From an uncultured Bacteroidales bacterium (lineage in GTDB: Bacteria; Bacteroidota; Bacteroidia; Bacteroidales; F082): a DNA stretch of 64,000 nucleotides. A program made the position numbers and the translations under genes. The stretch lies in the NCBI GenBank assembly GCA_946185535.1, contig CAMHJX010000009.1, positions 52,484 to 116,483 of the forward strand, in the 5' to 3' direction. The notes beneath the pieces are model-generated. The model searched no databases, had not been told where the DNA came from, and saw only the letters and a list, made by a program, of their open reading frames with translations. This document shows, one piece after another, positions 60,296 through 64,000 of the stretch (its first letter is position 1; each line of letters opens with the position of its first letter).

Positions 60296-61996
60296 ATGAA
60301 ACGGTTTATCATCAGTCTACTTGCGGTATTATCAACCTCATTTGCCTTTGGGCAACATATCCTCACCTATCAGAGCTATGCCAAGGGCGTTGCCGAACAA
60401 GACACAACCACCATTCAGGTCGTTGAAAACGCGAAATACCTGAAAATCAAAAATGTAGAAAAGTCTACCTCCAATCCCATCCCAGGTTATGCCGAAAGCA
60501 GCACTTATGTGGATTATGCCCAAGATTCCGTTTACACCGTTTTGGACTACGGCGACGGAAAGTTCTACAGTTCCTATTCGCTGACCGATAACGATGTGGT
60601 TTTCAGCGAAGAAGGCAATGAAAAGTTGTTGGGATACAAATGCAAGAAATACAAGACCAGCATCAACTCCAACACCATCGAGGTGTGGATGACGGAAAAC
60701 CTCGGTTTCGAGGCCACCCCCATGCCTGGTCTCGGCCGACTGAAAGGCGTGATGGTGCGATGCATGAGAAATGGTTCTTACATCACTGACTTGGATGTAG
60801 TTAAAGACCTAGAATTTGGACTCATCGACTTTATTCCTGAATACAAAGGCGCACATAAAACCTCGCGAGAATTGAGCCAATTGCGCAAGGACAAGCTTGT
60901 CATGCGCATCCCTGTTTTCAAGGACGAACAAATCCATTTTGCGGACTATGCGCCTTTTGATGGTGAAATACCTTACGACACCACCATCCATTTCAGTCAT
61001 GGCACGCTGATTGTCAAGCGGATGAAGTTGCCGGAATTGCCTGCTCATTACCAAATCTTTGCCGAAATCCGTCAGCGCAGCAACGGTGATGCCTACGACC
61101 GCAGCGCCTCCGTCTTCGTCATCCCGACCGAAAAAGCCAAGAGTTTCAAGGACGGCTTGACCAAAGGCATTGAAGCATTGCCTACCATGGTCGGCAAAGA
61201 TGGCAAGGAATACCAAGGCATCAAGGCGGAGAAGGATTATTTGCCGCCTGTGGAGTTGGTGCGTTTCTTCACCTCGTTTGGTGCAGGCCATTTCAATGAT
61301 CGTGTGCAGATTGATGGTCTGGAATGGGCTGATGAGAATTACTACAAGATGGAAATCAGCGAGTTGCGCGACCGTTTGCGCGGCGATGTGCTCATCGGTG
61401 CCTTCATCGGCAACTACGACAAGGGCGGACATAAGATTTCGCTCGACCTCATCGCTTACCCGGGCGAAAACAAATGGAGCAAGAAGCCTTTGAAACAACA
61501 TTCCATTCCGCTGTTCAACACTTGCAATGTACTGGAAATGTCGGGACAGAATTACGGTCGCTTGTTTGCCACAGACACCTTGGAAGTGGATTTTGAACTC
61601 CCCGACAGCATAAAGAATGTGCAGCTCCGTTATATCAGCACGGGTCACGGCGGTTGGGACAACGGCGATGAGTTCAATCCCAAGGAGAATGCCATTTTTA
61701 TTGACGGGGTGAAGCTATTCACCCACACGCCTTGGCGCTGCGACTGTGCCACCTTCCGCGACCAGAACCCTGTTTCAGGCAACTTCTGGAACGGCCTTTC
61801 TTCCTCTGACTACTCGCGTTCGGGCTGGTGTCCAGGAACAGCCACCAATCCCGTCTATTTCGACCTTAATGGATTGAAGCCAGGGAAACATACGCTACGC
61901 GTCACCATCCCCCAAGGCAAGGACGAAGGCGAATCGTTCAGCCATTGGATGGTTTCGGGAGTGTTGTTATACGAACAAACTAAGGATAAAAAGTGA
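60296..61996 (+). CDS. Secreted PNGase F-like peptide-N-glycosidase
   Basis: This 566-residue protein has a signal peptide (to about 19, AFGQ). The C-terminal third contains the PNGase F C-domain signature GHGGWDNGDEFNPKENAIF, WRCDCATFRDQNPVSGNFWNG, SSSDYSRSGWCPGT and FSHWMVSGVLLYE (parts of the jelly-roll). PNGase F cuts intact N-glycans from asparagine. The N-terminal 250 residues are extra compared with the classic enzyme. The enzyme's catalytic Asp and Glu fall in the middle domain, where several candidates exist and I cannot assign them. It likely deglycosylates host or dietary glycoproteins. The T9SS sorting domain is absent. Confidence 0.82.
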   Translation: MKRFIISLLAVLSTSFAFGQHILTYQSYAKGVAEQDTTTIQVVENAKYLKIKNVEKSTSNPIPGYAESSTYVDYAQDSVYTVLDYGDGKFYSSYSLTDNDVVFSEEGNEKLLGYKCKKYKTSINSNTIEVWMTENLGFEATPMPGLGRLKGVMVRCMRNGSYITDLDVVKDLEFGLIDFIPEYKGAHKTSRELSQLRKDKLVMRIPVFKDEQIHFADYAPFDGEIPYDTTIHFSHGTLIVKRMKLPELPAHYQIFAEIRQRSNGDAYDRSASVFVIPTEKAKSFKDGLTKGIEALPTMVGKDGKEYQGIKAEKDYLPPVELVRFFTSFGAGHFNDRVQIDGLEWADENYYKMEISELRDRLRGDVLIGAFIGNYDKGGHKISLDLIAYPGENKWSKKPLKQHSIPLFNTCNVLEMSGQNYGRLFATDTLEVDFELPDSIKNVQLRYISTGHGGWDNGDEFNPKENAIFIDGVKLFTHTPWRCDCATFRDQNPVSGNFWNGLSSSDYSRSGWCPGTATNPVYFDLNGLKPGKHTLRVTIPQGKDEGESFSHWMVSGVLLYEQTKDKK

Positions 61997-61999
61997 GTA

Positions 62000-62030
62000 T
62001 TGCAGATTTGAAAAAAAATGTGTAGTTTTG
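62000..62030 (+). promoter_or_regulatory. -33/-7 promoter of the PIN toxin-antitoxin operon
   Basis: TTG, 20 bases, TAGTTTTG: both elements are present at ideal spacing; the ATG follows 27 bases later. Confidence 0.75.
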
Positions 62031-62056
62031 CAGAGTAAAAACAAAAATAGAGCATT

Positions 62057-62368
62057 ATGGCACAAGTGGAAATGACAGTGAGCATGGACTCGCGAAGGCA
62101 AGAACAGATTGACCGTTTCTGCGCCATTTCAGGTTTAAGCAGAAAACAGACTTTCAACGAAATGATGGATATGTGGGAAAGATTGGTTTACATCCCGTGG
62201 ATTGAGTTTATTGAACAAGAGGAAAAACGGCGTAAGGCTAGAGAAGGATTCAATGCCATCAGGGCAAAGGCTGAAAGAGGCGAATATCCTGACTTGACCA
62301 TGGAGGAAATCATTGAAGAAATAGCAAAAGCGAGAGCAGAAAAACGTCAAAAAGAGAATCAAGGATGA
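62057..62368 (+). CDS. Antitoxin of a PIN-type module (103 aa)
   Basis: An N-terminal ribbon-helix-helix pattern (VEMTVSMDSRRQEQIDRF then GLSRKQTFNEMMDMW) fits a DNA-binding antitoxin that represses its own operon. The C-terminal half is a charged helix (EEKRRKAREGFNAIRAKAERG) that would cover the toxin. It overlaps the toxin start by four bases (ATGA). Confidence 0.75.
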   Translation: MAQVEMTVSMDSRRQEQIDRFCAISGLSRKQTFNEMMDMWERLVYIPWIEFIEQEEKRRKAREGFNAIRAKAERGEYPDLTMEEIIEEIAKARAEKRQKENQG

Positions 62369-62793
62369 AAATATATGCTGTTTTAGACACCAATGTGCTG
62401 GTATCGGCCATGCTGACTCGACATAAAAACAGTGCAACCAAAAGGATTATTAACGCGGCTTCCGACTTAATGCTCACACCGCTTTATCACGATGACATTA
62501 TTGAGGAGTATAAAAATGTGTTGGGGCGCGACAAATTCGGTTTCGATTCTACTGATGTGGAGAATATGCTCGATGTGATTACTACTTTTGGCATCCGTGT
62601 CGACCGAACACCTACGGAAGAGTTTTTCCTTGACAAAGACGATGCTGTGTTTTACGAAGTGGCCTTATCCAAAGAAGACGCGTATCTCGTAACTGGCAAT
62701 TTGAAGCATTTCCCTAAGAAACCCATCGTGGTGACCCCTGCTGAAATGATAAAGATCCTAGAGGATAACGGCCTGATTGAGAAGGAAGAATAA
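62365..62793 (+). CDS. PIN-domain toxin (142 aa)
   Basis: A PIN-fold Mg-dependent RNase. The first acidic site is Asp-8 in AVLDTNVLVSA, the second in DIIEEYKNVL, and the third in LDKDDAVFYEVA, with ALSKEDAYLVTGNLKHF near the end, as in the putative PIN-family toxins with this layout. It forms a two-gene module with the upstream antitoxin, with both -33 and -7 elements. A perfect 16-base hairpin follows. Confidence 0.85.
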   Translation: MKIYAVLDTNVLVSAMLTRHKNSATKRIINAASDLMLTPLYHDDIIEEYKNVLGRDKFGFDSTDVENMLDVITTFGIRVDRTPTEEFFLDKDDAVFYEVALSKEDAYLVTGNLKHFPKKPIVVTPAEMIKILEDNGLIEKEE

Positions 62794-62822
62794 GCATACA
62801 TTTCTTGGTAATACCATAAACC

Positions 62823-62869
62823 ATCCGCCCAGCCTCTCCAAGATTTCCAAAAAGAGAGGCTGGGCGGAT
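62823..62869. terminator. Perfect 16-base hairpin after the PIN module
   Basis: ATCCGCCCAGCCTCTC (62823-62838) pairs fully with GAGAGGCTGGGCGGAT (62854-62869). No T-run follows, so it may stabilise the 3' end instead of ending the transcript by itself. Confidence 0.7.
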
Positions 62870-62885
62870 AAATCATCGTTTGGCT

Positions 62886-62917
62886 GGTAGAGACGCAAGA
62901 TTTTGCGTCTCTACAAA
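62886..62917. repeat. Intergenic GTAGAGACG palindrome
   Basis: GGTAGAGACGCAAGATTTTG followed by CGTCTCTACAAA, another family member, between convergent genes. Confidence 0.85.
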
Positions 62918-62940
62918 ACAATCGTTATTATACTGTTGGA

Positions 62941-64000
62941 TTATTCCGCATTGTGAAGAAGGACTAAACGTACTGAGTAACCAGTGTAGCGGTATGTCCC
63001 TCTTTCCCCCATCGATGAGCCAGACGAACCAATGGAATACGCCATCGATCTGAAAGTATCGCTTGCGGAAGCGGACCAATATGCACCAAAGTCACCCAAA
63101 CTAGCACCTGCCCAAATCCCACTACGGTAGCCCGCTGCTGGCAAGAATACCGCTCCATTGGCCTCAAAAACACTGGCCCAGTCCGATGCCGTGATGATAT
63201 TGCGGCTGAAAGAAGCCATATAACCATCAGGGAAGTTCAGTGTATAATAGGATGTACTCCAATTATCGGGGAGTAAAATCACACCGTTCACACCATTTAC
63301 CTGAGCCTTGGCATAATGGATGCCAGAAGCTGTAGTACGACTACCGAAGACATAATTCCATTCCCCTATCGTCAAAGTGCGCCAGCCGCTGTTCTCGGTG
63401 TTGCCACCGTTGCTTATCGCGTTGTAACCCCAGTCGGCCTGTCCATTGCCATCATAGAGGTTGGTCGTGTATGTACCGTATGCATAGTAATCGCTGGAGT
63501 TCCCGCTGGTGTTCCAAGGCTGGTAGGCATTGGCACCGTGGTTGTAGCCGCTCGTGCCCCAGCCGAAAAGACTAATAATGTTTTGGTCTGCATAGTTCGT
63601 TCCGACATTTTGGCCAGTTTCAACCATATCATATTGATGCTCCATAAATGACCATTCATTTGTTGCTTTGTTGAACTGTAAATTTCCTTTCGAGAAATAC
63701 ACTTGGTCGCCATTGGCATTGATAGTGAATGATCCATTGAGGGCTCCTTCAGGAATTGTGGGAATATCCTCAAGTGTAGTAAAGGCTACTTCCTCGCCAT
63801 AGCTCGTGCCTTCCTCATTGGTAGCGTAAGCACGCACGGTGTAAGTGGTGTTGGCGGTCAGGCCTGTCAAGGTTGTCGAGAAGGCGTTGTTGGTGGCAGT
63901 CAGGGAAACGCAAGTCCAGTCCTCGTTGCCGGTTTTGTAGCACACGCCGCTCTCGGAGATAGTGCCATTGCCAGCATCGGTAATTGTTCCACCAACCGTG
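62941..64000 (-). CDS. Fibronectin-III / FISUMP-like surface protein, N-terminus beyond window
   Basis: The frame is open to the window edge, so the true start lies outside. The first visible ATG-like codon is GTG in the middle of a domain. The visible part opens with the end of one FN3-like domain (ISESGVCYKTGNEDW..) and its TYTVRAYATNEEGTSYGEEV strand pair. A C-terminal domain then resembles the FISUMP/Lcl group of Bacteroidetes surface proteins (WRTLTIGEWNYVF, VFLPAAGYR, GAYWSASASD, YSVRLVL). It ends without a T9SS domain (VLLHNAE). Such proteins carry arrays of the first domain type and are exported, but the export route is not visible here. Confidence 0.8.
   Translation of the reverse strand, partial: TVGGTITDAGNGTISESGVCYKTGNEDWTCVSLTATNNAFSTTLTGLTANTTYTVRAYATNEEGTSYGEEVAFTTLEDIPTIPEGALNGSFTINANGDQVYFSKGNLQFNKATNEWSFMEHQYDMVETGQNVGTNYADQNIISLFGWGTSGYNHGANAYQPWNTSGNSSDYYAYGTYTTNLYDGNGQADWGYNAISNGGNTENSGWRTLTIGEWNYVFGSRTTASGIHYAKAQVNGVNGVILLPDNWSTSYYTLNFPDGYMASFSRNIITASDWASVFEANGAVFLPAAGYRSGIWAGASLGDFGAYWSASASDTFRSMAYSIGSSGSSMGERGTYRYTGYSVRLVLLHNAE

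Noticed and set aside
1-64000. Insertion sequence, prophage or integrative element
   Set aside because: No transposase, integrase, phage structural or conjugation gene was found; the repeats seen are short and non-coding.

Overview
The window is chromosomal DNA of a member of the Bacteroidetes, most likely an anaerobic Bacteroidales. Three observations support this. The promoters are of Bacteroides type (TAnnTTTG at -7). At least seven secreted proteins end in a type IX secretion (T9SS) C-terminal sorting domain (the YPNP...GxY.(V/L)x(V/L) pattern). The housekeeping genes have the forms typical of the group: a FeoA-FeoB fusion, an NfnA-NfnB type fusion, SpeA, and a surface cobalamin (BtuG-like) lipoprotein. 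I see no transposase, phage gene, CRISPR array, rRNA or tRNA.

Layout. 1-10.6 kb: a cut-off MORN-repeat protein, a small hypothetical, an NfnAB-type flavoprotein fusion, a TPR protein, gyrA and a BspA-like leucine-rich-repeat T9SS protein. 11-16 kb: a tight + strand run clpC - CCA-adding enzyme - miaA, with a BadF-type kinase converging on it. 17-21 kb: speA and a long-chain acyl-CoA synthetase. 21-33.4 kb: one 4025-residue T9SS adhesin-like protein followed by a translationally coupled 87-residue membrane protein. 33.5-40.2 kb: an EamA permease, dgt plus a secreted protein, then feoAB with its Cys-rich partner. 41-46.1 kb: a five-gene operon behind a cobalamin riboswitch. 46.2-49.8 kb: a YoeB-type toxin-antitoxin pair and a T9SS protein with seven divergent InlB-type repeats. 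49.9-57 kb: a T9SS subtilisin, trmD, rplS, a small secreted or lipoprotein cluster and a TPR/transmembrane/HTH-like regulator. 57-64 kb: a GltS-type symporter, YbjQ, a split chromate transporter, a PNGase F homologue, a PIN-type toxin-antitoxin pair and the end of a fibronectin-III surface protein.

The most interesting system is the riboswitch operon (41.0-46.1 kb). It encodes two T9SS-exported proteins, one built of two near-identical 154-residue domains. It also encodes a BtuG-like beta-propeller lipoprotein, a 54-residue Cys-rich CWC protein and a BtuF-like periplasmic lipoprotein. This looks like a surface-to-periplasm cobalamin capture chain in which T9SS-secreted proteins are added to the known lipoprotein scheme. 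No TonB receptor (btuB) or BtuCD is present in the window.

A second theme is repeats. At least five families of short palindromic repeats are scattered through the window (cores GTAGAGACG, CTTCGACAGGCTCAGG, GATTTGCAATCC, GTCATTCC/GGGAATCTATG and CCCCCTTTCAAGGGGG). Several copies lie in frame inside genes (gyrA tail, miaA start, BadF kinase, the BtuF-like signal peptide, the chromate transporter tail, the TPR regulator), where they add recognisable peptide stuffing.
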